64,000 nucleotides of DNA. Origin: JAJEAD01 sp964420925 (lineage in GTDB: Bacteria; Pseudomonadota; Gammaproteobacteria; HK1). Numbering within the stretch: position 1 is the first letter of the stretch; each line of letters begins with the position of its first letter. Of the stretch, positions 26,699-35,239 are shown piece by piece. The position numbers were made by a program, and so were the translations under genes. The stretch lies in assembly GCA_964420925.1 (NCBI GenBank), contig CAYQVB010000043.1:1-64000 (forward strand), given 5' to 3'. The notes beneath the pieces were generated by a model. The model saw nothing but the letters and a program-made list of their open reading frames with translations. It searched no databases and had not been told where the DNA came from.

Positions 26699-27334
26699 TC
26701 AGTAACAGGCGACGCTGCCGTTTGCGACGGGTTCCCATGCGCCGCCGGCGCCATAGGGAGCCGAGCAGATGATGAGGGTGTCCTTCGATTGCGAGCGGTG
26801 CATCTGGAAGTAGTCGGGATCTTCCCGGAAGCGCGAGGCGACGTAAATCGCCTTCGCGTCCGCGATGACGATGTTCATGGCGCGCACGTAGCGGGTGCGT
26901 TTCTCGATCACCCGCGTTGCCCGGCGCAGCGCCTCGTCGAGATCGCCCCGGTCGAATCGCTTGATGAAGTTGAAGATCTTCTCGGCTCCGATGCGCCCCT
27001 CTTCCTTGATGCGCACTCCCTGAAGCTCGCCGTTGAACACGAAGACGCGGCGCTCGTCCCGGAAGGGCATGTTGTTCTCGACGCGGATCCCTTCGTCGCG
27101 GAACGCGCTGCGCGCGTGCGCGAGCAGGAGCCGGGTGTGGCCCTCGGGACGGTCCCGGTCTTCCCAGATCGGCGCGATGTCGTGATAGGTGCGCCACGTA
27201 CCGTTATCGAGCCAGGCGCAGCCCCACCCGTGGCCCTGGTACTCCCTGCTGTCGCGCGCGATGCGGGCGAGCGCTTCGAGATGTTCCGGCAAGGAGAACT
27301 CCGAGTCCGAGCGCACGCAGAGAAGCCGGCACAC
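26699..27334 (-). CDS. Class II glutamine amidotransferase-fold protein inside the LysW operon
   Basis: Ntn-hydrolase of 211 residues with no second domain. After removal of Met1, Cys2 (MCRLLCV) is the catalytic nucleophile. GHGWGCAW (35-41), HARSA (73-77), ENNMPF (86-91) and FNGEL (100-104) match the class II glutaminase core, with Asn101-Gly102 as the oxyanion hole. The family hydrolyses gamma-glutamyl amides: free glutamine in biosynthetic enzymes, or a gamma-glutamyl conjugate in EgtC. It sits between lysY (14 bases) and lysZ (13 bases). Because no LysK is visible, it may release the product from the LysW C-terminal glutamate; this is a hypothesis. Confidence 0.85.
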   Translation of the reverse strand: MCRLLCVRSDSEFSLPEHLEALARIARDSREYQGHGWGCAWLDNGTWRTYHDIAPIWEDRDRPEGHTRLLLAHARSAFRDEGIRVENNMPFRDERRVFVFNGELQGVRIKEEGRIGAEKIFNFIKRFDRGDLDEALRRATRVIEKRTRYVRAMNIVIADAKAIYVASRFREDPDYFQMHRSQSKDTLIICSAPYGAGGAWEPVANGSVACY

Positions 27335-27348
27335 CGCGAACTCCCGCC

Positions 27349-28374
27349 TCAGATCGGGTGCAGGCCGGTGAACTCGAGGCCCAGCGTTTCGGGCAACCCG
27401 TGCATCAGGTTGCCGACCTGCAAGGCCTGGCCGGCCGCGCCCTTCATGAGGTTGTCGATGGCGCTCATCACCACCACCCGCTCCGAGTGCGGGTCCCGTT
27501 CGAACCCGATGTCGCAGTAGTTGGTTCCGGAGAGGAGCTTGGGTTCCGGGTAGCGGTGGATGCCGCTTCGTTCCTTGACGATGCGCACGAAAGGCTCGTC
27601 GCGGTAGGCGCCCCGGTAGATCCGCCAGAGCGCCTTCTCGTCCGGGGCGTCCTCGAGAAACACGTGGCAGGTGGCGAGGATGCCGCGCACCATTTCGATC
27701 GACGTGGCCGAGAAGTGGATCTGCGCGTCCGGCAGCTCCTGGCGCATCTCGGCGACATGGCGGTGCGCGGTGGGCCGGTACGAACGCACGCTGCCGCTTC
27801 GCTCCGGGTGGTGGCTGGCCGGACTCGCCGATGCGCCGCCCTCGCTCGAGCCTGCCTTGACCTCGATGACGACGGACTCCACGCCGCCAAGGGCGCAGAG
27901 CGGCGCGAGGGCGAGGATGGACGCGGTCGCATTGCAGCCGGCGCAGGCGGCCATGCGCGCGTCTCGCAGTCGTTCGCGATGAAGCTCGGGAATCCCGTAC
28001 ACGAACTCCGGGAGGAGCTCGGGCCGAGGGTGCGTGCGCCCGTACCAGGTGTCGTAGTCGGACGGGATGCGCAGCCGGAAGTCGGCGCTCAAGTCGATGA
28101 GGCGGGGGGCCAGGCGGCGGAAATCGTCGATTCGCTCCGCCGCCCGCCCGTGGGGCAGGCAGAGGAAGAGCAGGTCGCAGTCGGTGAGCTCGGACACGGG
28201 GGAGAACTTGAGCCGGGTAACCCCCCGCAGATTGGGATGCACGCCGTGCACGAAGCGCCCGGCGTGCCGCTCCGAGGTCGCCTGGGACACCTCGAACTCG
28301 GGATGTCCGAGCAGCAGCCGGAGCAACTCGCCCCCGGAGTAGCCGGAAGCGCCGACGATGGACGCGGCGATCAT
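27349..28374 (-). CDS. lysY: [LysW]-aminoadipyl/glutamyl phosphate reductase
   Basis: NADPH-dependent reductase of 341 residues (ArgC/LysY family) that turns the acyl phosphate made by LysZ into the semialdehyde while still bound to LysW. The Rossmann loop GASGYSGGE is at residues 8-16 and the catalytic cysteine is Cys147 in AGCNAT. KAGSSEGGASASPASHHPERS is the segment that replaces the usual ArgC KSGVSGAG and is typical of LysY proteins. The ATG at 28374 overlaps the lysX stop (ATGA). Confidence 0.92.
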   Translation of the reverse strand: MIAASIVGASGYSGGELLRLLLGHPEFEVSQATSERHAGRFVHGVHPNLRGVTRLKFSPVSELTDCDLLFLCLPHGRAAERIDDFRRLAPRLIDLSADFRLRIPSDYDTWYGRTHPRPELLPEFVYGIPELHRERLRDARMAACAGCNATASILALAPLCALGGVESVVIEVKAGSSEGGASASPASHHPERSGSVRSYRPTAHRHVAEMRQELPDAQIHFSATSIEMVRGILATCHVFLEDAPDEKALWRIYRGAYRDEPFVRIVKERSGIHRYPEPKLLSGTNYCDIGFERDPHSERVVVMSAIDNLMKGAAGQALQVGNLMHGLPETLGLEFTGLHPI

Positions 28375-29207
28375 TGCGCCTCCGCGAGCAGGTGGTCGAT
28401 CATCCGGGCCGGGATGTCGACTCCGGTGGTGTCGATGCTGTTCCTGAACTCCATCGTGTAGTTGATCTCGTTGACGAGGAGCCCCCCTTCCGTCTCGAAG
28501 AGGTCGATGGCGAGGATCCCGCCCCCGACCGCGCGGGCGGCGCGAAGCGAAACGTCGGCCACCTCCGAGGTCACCGGGCACCCGCTCGCCTGCGCACCGC
28601 GGGCAGTGTTGGTGATCCAGTGCTGCGAGCTTCGGTAGATCGCGGCGATGCACTCGTCGCCGACCACGAAGCTGCGGATGTCCCGGCCGTTCTTCTCGAC
28701 GTACTTCTGAATGAAGAATATCGAGTGGTGGTAGGAGCCGAGGATCGACTTGTGCTCGAGGATCGTCTCCGCCGCCTCGCGGTCGTTCACCTTGGAAAGC
28801 AGCCGGCCCCAGGAGCCGACCGCCGGTTTCAGCACCACCGGATACCCCAGCTCCTCGATCGCCCGCAACGCCGATTCTTCCGTGAACGCCACGCGCAGCG
28901 GCGGCTGCGCCACGCCGTGTTCTTCGAGCGCCGCCGCGGTGAGGATCTTGTCCCCGCAGCGCCGCGCCACCGCGTAGCGGTTGATGCACGGGACCCCGAC
29001 GCCTTCGAAGAGGCGCAGGGCATGCATGGCGCGGGAGTGGTTGATGCAACGTTCGAGCACGATGTCGATCTCGGGCTTCTCCCGGAGATCGAATACGAGC
29101 TTCCGATCGTCGATGAAGACGACTTCGACGCCGGCCCGGCTTCTGAGCTCCTTGATGAGAAGCTTCTCCTCCGGCCGGATCAGGGAATGGAGGAATCCGA
29201 CCCTCAC
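28371..29207 (-). CDS. lysX: [LysW]-amino acid ligase (ATP-grasp), LysX/ArgX type
   Basis: ATP-grasp enzyme of 278 residues that forms a bond between the LysW C-terminal glutamate gamma-carboxylate and the alpha-amino group of aminoadipate (LysX) or glutamate (ArgX). It starts VRVGFLHSLIRPEEK from a GTG at 29207, overlapping the lysW stop. ATP-grasp features include PVVLKPAVGSWGRLL and the metal-binding LLVNEINYTMEFRNS near the C-terminus, followed by TTGVDIP. That ending resembles Thermus LysX as I recall it, which favours aminoadipate, but specificity cannot be settled by eye. Confidence 0.9.
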   Translation of the reverse strand: MRVGFLHSLIRPEEKLLIKELRSRAGVEVVFIDDRKLVFDLREKPEIDIVLERCINHSRAMHALRLFEGVGVPCINRYAVARRCGDKILTAAALEEHGVAQPPLRVAFTEESALRAIEELGYPVVLKPAVGSWGRLLSKVNDREAAETILEHKSILGSYHHSIFFIQKYVEKNGRDIRSFVVGDECIAAIYRSSQHWITNTARGAQASGCPVTSEVADVSLRAARAVGGGILAIDLFETEGGLLVNEINYTMEFRNSIDTTGVDIPARMIDHLLAEAQ

Positions 29208-29368
29208 TCGCCCCAGTCCTCCTCCACCTCGGGGGCTTCTCCGAGACGGGGTGGATCGACCTCGAGCACCTCGAGCTCGCTCCCGCAATCCGGGCACTCG
29301 ATCAGCTCACCTTCCACGGTGTCGCCGGCGAGCTCCACCTCACCGGCACAGACCGGGCATTCGGCCAT
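29204..29368 (-). CDS. lysW: LysW amino-group carrier protein
   Basis: Small acidic carrier of 54 residues. Two zinc-binding pairs, Cys4/Cys7 and Cys25/Cys28, form one zinc ribbon, and the chain ends EDWGE, the conserved C-terminus whose final glutamate is loaded with the substrate by LysX. The ATG at 29368 is chosen because GGAGG lies eight bases upstream and it gives the canonical length; a longer in-frame start (29389) would add seven residues. It heads the operon lysW-lysX-lysY-amidotransferase-lysZ-lysJ; the promoter probably lies in the 149 bases before it. Confidence 0.95.
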   Translation of the reverse strand: MAECPVCAGEVELAGDTVEGELIECPDCGSELEVLEVDPPRLGEAPEVEEDWGE

Positions 29369-29517
29369 GGCCTTCACCTCCAGTTTCAAGTCAGGGTTCT
29401 GTTCACCGAATCATCCCGCAATGCAAGGGACCCGGATTCGAAGCTGCACCGGTTCGCAGGGGGCCGCGTTGCAACGACATCGTGCGCTCCCCGGTGACCA
29501 GCCAGCAATGGCGCCGT

Positions 29518-31167
29518 TCAGGGAGTCTCGAGCGCTTTCGCTCGTTCCCTCAGTGCGAACTTCTGCACCTTGCCGGTGGAGGTCTTCGGCAGTGGACCGA
29601 ACACCACCGTCCTCGGCACCTTGTAGCGGGCGACCTGCTTTCGACACCAGTCGACGATCGCCTCCGCGTCGGTGGCGGCCGCGTCCGGCTTGAGGGTGAC
29701 GAAGGCGCACACCGTCTCGCCCCAGTGCGCGTCGGGCCGTGCCACCACCGCCGCCTCCATCACCTCGGGATGCTTGTACAGCGCCTCTTCCACCTCCAGG
29801 CTCGAAACGTTCTCGCCTCCGGTGATGATGATGTCCTTGGAGCGGTCCTTCACTTCCAGGTAGCCGTCGGGATGGCGCACCGCGAGATCGCCGGTGTGGT
29901 ACCAGCCGCCCCGAAACGCCTCTTCCGTCGCTTGCGCGTTCTTCAGGTAGCCCTTCATCACCGTGTTGCCGCGCAGCATCACTTCGCCCATCGTCCGACC
30001 GTCGTTCGGTACCGCTTCCATGCTCCGGGGGTCAGCGACCATCAGCCCCTGGGTCGTGTGGTAGTGCACGCCCTGGCGGGCCATCATCGCCGCCTGGCCG
30101 GCCTGGTCGAGGGCGTCCCATTCGCTCTGCCACGCACACAGGGTGGCCGGCCCGTAAGTCTCGGTGAGGCCATACAAGTGCAGCACGCGGAATCCCATCT
30201 CCTCCATCGCCGCGATGACCGCGCTCGGGGGGGCGGCTCCTCCCGTCGCGATCTCGATCCTGCGGTCGAAGGATCGCTTCACCTCCGGCGGTGCGTGGAT
30301 GAGCATGTTGAGCACGACCGGCGCGCCGCACAGATGCGTCACCCGGTGTTCTTCGATCATGGGAAACACCAGCGCGGGGTCGACCTTGCGCAGGCACACG
30401 TGGGTGCCGCCGACCGCGGTGACCGCCCAGGTGAAGGTCCACCCGTTGCAGTGGAACATCGGCAGGGTCCACAGGTAGGTGGTGCCGGCATCGATGCCGA
30501 AGGCGAGGACCTGGCCGAGCGCATTGAGGTAGGCCCCGCGGTGGTGGGTCACCACGCCCTTGGGGTTTCCGGTGGTGCCCGAGGTGTAGCAGAGGCTGAT
30601 CGCCTGCCATTCGTCGGTGGGGGGAGTGCAGGCGTCGGCGCTCCCGCCTTCTGCGAGGAAGGCCTCGTAGTCGCATTCGCCCAGCAGCTCACCGCCCTCC
30701 CCGAGCGGGTCGTCGATGTCGATCACCAGCGGCGGGTTGTCCAGGCCTTCGAGCGCGGCGCCCACCACCCCCGAGAACTCCCGGTCCGTGATGAGGACCC
30801 GGGTCTCGGCGTGGCCGAGGATGAAGCGGATGGTATCGGCATCGAGGCGGTAGTTCAGTGCGTTCAGCACCGCGCCGCACATCGGCACCCCGTAGTGCGC
30901 TTCGAGCATCTCGGGCACGTTGGTGGCCATGATCGACACCGTGTCCCCCGCCCCGACGCCACGCGCGGCCAGTGCGCCCGCGAGCGCGCGGCAGCGCGCG
31001 AGCATTTCCGCGTAGGTGTGGCGCCGCTCGCCGTGGATGACGGCGGTCCTGTTCGGGTACACGGATGCGGATCGCTCGAGAAAGGAAATCGGAGTCAGGA
31101 CGTGATAGTTGGCGGCGACCTTGTCGAGGTGCCGCTCGTAGATGTTCGTAGACGTGTCGCCGCTCAC
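29518..31167 (-). CDS. AMP-dependent acyl-CoA synthetase
   Basis: Acyl-adenylate-forming ligase of 549 residues activating a carboxylic acid with ATP and coenzyme A. The P-loop motif YTSGTTGNPKGV, the core GLTETYG and the hinge DRSKDIIITGGENVSSLEVE are intact, and the catalytic lysine is in PKTSTGKVQK. It resembles the medium- or short-chain fatty acid and 3-(methylthio)propionyl-CoA ligase groups; the acid is not determined. The GTG at 31167 is preferred because an earlier in-frame start would run into the metY gene. metY ends 43 bases upstream. Confidence 0.9.
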   Translation of the reverse strand: MSGDTSTNIYERHLDKVAANYHVLTPISFLERSASVYPNRTAVIHGERRHTYAEMLARCRALAGALAARGVGAGDTVSIMATNVPEMLEAHYGVPMCGAVLNALNYRLDADTIRFILGHAETRVLITDREFSGVVGAALEGLDNPPLVIDIDDPLGEGGELLGECDYEAFLAEGGSADACTPPTDEWQAISLCYTSGTTGNPKGVVTHHRGAYLNALGQVLAFGIDAGTTYLWTLPMFHCNGWTFTWAVTAVGGTHVCLRKVDPALVFPMIEEHRVTHLCGAPVVLNMLIHAPPEVKRSFDRRIEIATGGAAPPSAVIAAMEEMGFRVLHLYGLTETYGPATLCAWQSEWDALDQAGQAAMMARQGVHYHTTQGLMVADPRSMEAVPNDGRTMGEVMLRGNTVMKGYLKNAQATEEAFRGGWYHTGDLAVRHPDGYLEVKDRSKDIIITGGENVSSLEVEEALYKHPEVMEAAVVARPDAHWGETVCAFVTLKPDAAATDAEAIVDWCRKQVARYKVPRTVVFGPLPKTSTGKVQKFALRERAKALETP

Positions 31168-31210
31168 GCTTTCTGCCTCGCTTCCGAGAGTTTCGGGCTC
31201 TGCCCCTGGC

Positions 31211-32503
31211 TCAAAGCGCCTTCTGCGATGCATGGAGGGCCTGGTCGATGTCCCACAGGATGTCGTCCAGGGTCTCCAGCCCCACGCAAATGCGGATCAT
31301 GTCCGGAGTCACTCCGGCCGCGACCTGCTGCTCCTCGGAGAGCTGCCGATGGGTGGTCGACGCCGGGTGGTTGATGAGGGTCTTTGCGTCGCCCACGTTC
31401 ACGAGGTGGCTCATGAAGTGGGCCGCCTCGATGAACGCGGCGCCGGCTACCGGTCCGCCCTCGATACCGAAGGTGAGGATGGCGCTCGGACCCTTCGGCA
31501 AGTAGCGCTGCGCGAGCCCGTGGTAGGGGTTGTCCGGCAGGCCGGGGTAGTTCACCCACGACACCAGCGAGTGTTCGTCGAGGAATCGGGCCACCGCGAG
31601 CGCGTTCTCGCAGTGGCGGTCCATCCGCACCGGGAGGGTCTCGAGCCCCTGAATGAAGAGGAAGGCGTTGAAGGGGCTGAGCGCCGCCCCGAAGGTGCGC
31701 AGGAGCTCGCAGCGCGCCTTCATCGTGAATCCGAAGTCGCCGAAGGTCTCGTAGAAGCGCACCCCATGGTATCCGGGCGAGGGCTCGGTCATGGTGGGGA
31801 ACTTGCCGTTGTCCCAGGGGAAATGCCCTGATTCGACGATTACTCCGCCGATGGAGGTACCGTGGCCGCCGATGTACTTGGTGGCGGAGTGGACCACGAG
31901 ATCCGCGCCGTGCTCGAAGGGGCGGCAGAGATAAGGGGTCGGGAAGGTGTTGTCGAGCACCAGGGGCAGCCCGGCCGCGTGCGCCACATCCGCCACCGCC
32001 GCAATGTCGAGGATGTTCATGCCGGGGTTGCCGATGGTCTCCGCGTAGAGAACCTTGGTGCGATCGGTGATCGCGGCGGCAAAGGCGGCGGGGTTGTCGG
32101 AGTCGACGAAGGTGGTCTCGATGCCGAGCTTGGCGAAGTTCACCGCGAGCAGGGTGTGGGTGCCTCCGTAAAGCGCATTCGCGGACACGATGTGGTCGCC
32201 CGCCTCGAGCAGCGTCAGCAACGCGCTCATCTCCGCGGCCATTCCCGACGCGGTGGCGACGGCCGCCCGACCGCCCTCGAGCGCGGCCACGCGCTCTTCG
32301 AAGACCGCGGTGGTCGGGTTCATCAGGCGTGTGTAGATGTTCCCGAAGGTCTGGAGGTTGAACAGGCTTGCCGCGTGGTCGGCGCTGTCGAACACGTACG
32401 CAACGGTCTGGTACAGCGGTACCGCCCGCGACCCCGTGGCGGGATCCGGGAGCTGCCCGGCATGCAGGCAGAGAGTCTCCGCTCCGAAAGCTCGGTCCGC
32501 CAT
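31211..32503 (-). CDS. metY: O-acetylhomoserine sulfhydrylase / aminocarboxypropyltransferase
   Basis: PLP enzyme of 430 residues of the Cys/Met metabolism family; it makes homocysteine from O-acetylhomoserine and sulfide. The PLP lysine is Lys209 in HSATKYIGGHG. The pyridoxal-contacting YTRLMNPT and the C-terminal NVGDAKTLINHPASTTH are typical of MetY. The length fits the longer, sulfide-using MetY group better than cystathionine gamma-lyases. It is nine bases downstream of the CoA-binding-protein gene. Confidence 0.93.
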   Translation of the reverse strand: MADRAFGAETLCLHAGQLPDPATGSRAVPLYQTVAYVFDSADHAASLFNLQTFGNIYTRLMNPTTAVFEERVAALEGGRAAVATASGMAAEMSALLTLLEAGDHIVSANALYGGTHTLLAVNFAKLGIETTFVDSDNPAAFAAAITDRTKVLYAETIGNPGMNILDIAAVADVAHAAGLPLVLDNTFPTPYLCRPFEHGADLVVHSATKYIGGHGTSIGGVIVESGHFPWDNGKFPTMTEPSPGYHGVRFYETFGDFGFTMKARCELLRTFGAALSPFNAFLFIQGLETLPVRMDRHCENALAVARFLDEHSLVSWVNYPGLPDNPYHGLAQRYLPKGPSAILTFGIEGGPVAGAAFIEAAHFMSHLVNVGDAKTLINHPASTTHRQLSEEQQVAAGVTPDMIRICVGLETLDDILWDIDQALHASQKAL

Positions 32504-32512
32504 GCTTCGCGC

Positions 32513-32986
32513 TCAGGCCGGGACCGTTTTCGGGCGCTTGGCCGAGATCACCTTGGTGTCGACTCCGACGAAGCGCAGGCTCCCGAAGAGACGTGAATAC
32601 TCGATCTTCATGCAGCGGTCCTGAACCACTTCGAGGCCGGCCGCCTCGGCGCGCGCCGCAGCCTCGGCGTTGCGGATGCCGAGCTGTATCCACAGCACCT
32701 TCGCCCCGATCGCGATCGCGTCCTCGGCGATGGCGGGAATCTCCTCGGCGCGGCGAAAGCAGTCGACCACGTCGACGGCATCCGGGATATCGGTCAAGCG
32801 TGGATAGCACTTCTCGCCCAGGATCTCGTCGTAGCGCGGGGTGACCGGGATCACCCGGAATCCGTGCTCTTGCAGGTACTTCGCCGCGAAGAAGCTCGGC
32901 CGGTACCAGTTGGCGGACAGGCCCACCATGGCCACCGTCCGGTTCTCGCTCAGGATTCGGCGAAGTCCGGGGATGTCGTCGATCAT
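32513..32986 (-). CDS. CoA-binding domain protein (YccU-like)
   Basis: Small Rossmann-fold protein of 157 residues. TVAMVGLSANWYRPSFFAAKYL contains the glycine-rich CoA-binding loop, and VLWIQLGIRN and VVQDRCMKIEY complete the family pattern. The function is unknown; homologues bind CoA. The tight spacing to metY suggests a shared transcript. The 295-base gap upstream (32987-33281) shows no gene. Confidence 0.85.
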   Translation of the reverse strand: MIDDIPGLRRILSENRTVAMVGLSANWYRPSFFAAKYLQEHGFRVIPVTPRYDEILGEKCYPRLTDIPDAVDVVDCFRRAEEIPAIAEDAIAIGAKVLWIQLGIRNAEAAARAEAAGLEVVQDRCMKIEYSRLFGSLRFVGVDTKVISAKRPKTVPA

Positions 32987-33281
32987 GTGGGTTTCCGCCA
33001 GGATTCGGGCATCGGCCGGCGCTCGCTCGCCGAACGCGCGATTCTACGGCGAAGCGCCCCCGGAGCTACAGGGCCGCGTTCCCGCGGCGGCCTTCCGGCC
33101 GGATGAAAGCAGGAAGCATCCACGACTTCTCGAACACGCGGTCCGGGAACGCAGATTCAAGACCACTTCGATTCTTCGACGAGTGACCGTCGGTCAAGAG
33201 CGCCGGCACATTCCTCTATCGAAACCGGCCGTTGAGAGCGTGCGTTTCTCGACCGCCGGCCAGGGGCGGACCGGTTCCGGT

Positions 33282-34259
33282 TCACGGGGAAGGAAGGTGA
33301 CTCCGTTCCTGTTCGTGTGCACGAAGGAGAGCGGCGGACGGGGCGGGGAAATCCGGGAGCAGGAGCTGGAGGAATTCGCGGGCGAGGGGGGTGAGGACCT
33401 TGTCGCGGCGCATGAACACCCCGAAGCTCCGGCTCGGGAAATGTTCCTTGAGCGGAATCGTCGACAGCCGATCGTTCTTCGAGATGCAGATCGTGGGGAT
33501 CACGGAGACGCCCAGGCCGCTCTCGACGTAGCGCTTGATGGCCTCCCATCCGTCGACCTCGATCGCGGCCTCGTCGTCGATTCCCAGTCGCTCGGCGACG
33601 GCCTCTTCGAATTGCCGGCTGTAGGTGCCGGCGAGAGGCACGATGGCGGGCCATGCGGCGGCTTCTTCCGGCGATACTGCGCTGCGTCCGGCCAGAGGGT
33701 GATCCAGGGAGGTGATGAGTGCGATGTCGTAGGTGAGGAGTTGGCGGTACTCGAGGGTCTCCTCGGGATGGGAATCCCTTGCCCCGAGCACGAGCTCCAC
33801 CTCGTTGTCGAGGAGCAGCTTCACCCCTTCGCCCACGAGGCAGTTCCTCACCCGCAGCCGAACTCCCGGGTATCGATCCCGGAACTGCTTGACGTACGGA
33901 GGCAGGACGAAGGCGGCGGCGGCCACGCTGGCCGCCAGGGGAAGTTGGCCCGAGATGCTGTCGTCGATGCGATCCACGAGGTTGTCGGACAGTTCATCCA
34001 TTCCCTTCACCAGAGGCTCGGCGAACGCGTAGAGGGTCTCGCCGGCCGCGGTGAGGCTGATGCTCGAAGCGCTTCGTTCGAACAGCATGGACTCGAGCTC
34101 GTATTCCAGCTCGCGTATGTGAAGCGATACCGCCTGCGGGCTGAGACCGAGCTGCGCCGCCGCCTGGGCGAAGCTCTCCCGCCTCGCGGCGCAGCAGAAC
34201 GCCCGCAATTGCCTGAGGCGGTCCCGCTTGTGGTAGATGCGCCGCCGATTGACCGCCAT
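33282..34259 (-). CDS. LysR family transcriptional regulator (second of a tandem pair)
   Basis: DNA-binding regulator of 325 residues, CysB/Cbl-like in length. The N-terminal winged helix reads RLRQLRAFCCAARRESFAQAA...LGLSPQAVSLHIRELE, and the rest is a periplasmic-binding-protein-like effector domain. It begins two bases after the stop of a second LysR gene of equal length. The two share the pattern EIDGWDAIKDYV / EVDGWEAIKRYV, so they look like old duplicates. Targets may include metY or transport genes, but nothing in the sequence shows it. Confidence 0.92.
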   Translation of the reverse strand: MAVNRRRIYHKRDRLRQLRAFCCAARRESFAQAAAQLGLSPQAVSLHIRELEYELESMLFERSASSISLTAAGETLYAFAEPLVKGMDELSDNLVDRIDDSISGQLPLAASVAAAAFVLPPYVKQFRDRYPGVRLRVRNCLVGEGVKLLLDNEVELVLGARDSHPEETLEYRQLLTYDIALITSLDHPLAGRSAVSPEEAAAWPAIVPLAGTYSRQFEEAVAERLGIDDEAAIEVDGWEAIKRYVESGLGVSVIPTICISKNDRLSTIPLKEHFPSRSFGVFMRRDKVLTPLAREFLQLLLPDFPAPSAALLRAHEQERSHLPSP

Positions 34260-34261
34260 TC

Positions 34262-35239
34262 TCAAGACTCTCCCTGCGTTTTTGACCCGTCGGGAACCAT
34301 GATGCGCAGGAAGCGGCTGGCGGCCAGCGCGAGCAGTTTGTCCCGGCGCGTAATCGCCCCGTACTTCCGCTGCGGGAGAATGCCTTTGACCGGGATCCGA
34401 CAAAGCCGGTCGTGATCGCTCAGGCACAGGTCGGGCATGAAGGAGATTCCGATGCCGGCCGCGACATAGTCCTTGATTGCGTCCCATCCGTCGATCTCGA
34501 CGACGACGTTGGGTGCGACTCCCTGCAGCCGCAGGATCGTCTCCATGACCTGCCTGGTGTATTGCGTGGACGCGTGTCCAACGATGGGGTAGGCAGCGAC
34601 TTCCTCCAAGGTGACTGAAGTGCGCCCGGCCAGGGGGTGATCCTCGGGAGCGATGAGCACCGTGTCGGAAGCCAGGACCGGGTGAAAATCGAGGTCGGGG
34701 GGCGAAACGTCCATCGCAGCGACGACGAGGTCGAGCTCGTAGGCGCGAAGCCAGCGCAGCCTCTCACGGCCGGTGCCGGTCCTCACCTCTATCCGGGTTC
34801 CGGGGCACTGTTGCTGAAACTGCTTCAGGTATCCGGGCAACAGGCGCGCAGCGGAGACCTCCCCGGCTCCGACCCGAAGAATGTCCGTGAATACGCCATG
34901 GTGCTGCTCGGCAAAGGTGTCGGGGAGACGGTCCATGCTCTGCACGAGCGGCATGGCGAGCTGGTAGAGGCTCTCACCGACCCGGGTAAGGGCCACGTGC
35001 CGTCCACGGCGATCGAAGAGCGGCAGCCCGAGCTCCTCTTCCAGCGCGCTCACCTGGAGAGATACCGCCGGCTGGCTCGACAGGAGATGCTCGGCCGCCC
35101 GCGAGATGCTGCCGAGCTGAGCCGTCTGGCAGAAGGCACGGAGCTGCTTGAGCCGATCCCCCTTTGGGTGGCGCGGTATTCGGTCCTCGACATCGGCAGC
35201 GAGGCGCCTTCCGCGCACGCTGGCGGTCCCGCTATCCAT
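34262..35239 (-). CDS. LysR family transcriptional regulator (first of a tandem pair)
   Basis: Regulator of 325 residues. It has an N-terminal extension of about 28 residues before the helix-turn-helix (LKQLRAFCQTAQLGSISRAAEHLLSSQPAVSLQVSALE), then an effector-binding domain. It is the upstream member of the pair. The AT-rich region with 10-base direct repeats 200 bases upstream (35439-35481) is a plausible regulatory site for this gene, though no operator can be proven by eye. Confidence 0.92.
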   Translation of the reverse strand: MDSGTASVRGRRLAADVEDRIPRHPKGDRLKQLRAFCQTAQLGSISRAAEHLLSSQPAVSLQVSALEEELGLPLFDRRGRHVALTRVGESLYQLAMPLVQSMDRLPDTFAEQHHGVFTDILRVGAGEVSAARLLPGYLKQFQQQCPGTRIEVRTGTGRERLRWLRAYELDLVVAAMDVSPPDLDFHPVLASDTVLIAPEDHPLAGRTSVTLEEVAAYPIVGHASTQYTRQVMETILRLQGVAPNVVVEIDGWDAIKDYVAAGIGISFMPDLCLSDHDRLCRIPVKGILPQRKYGAITRRDKLLALAASRFLRIMVPDGSKTQGES

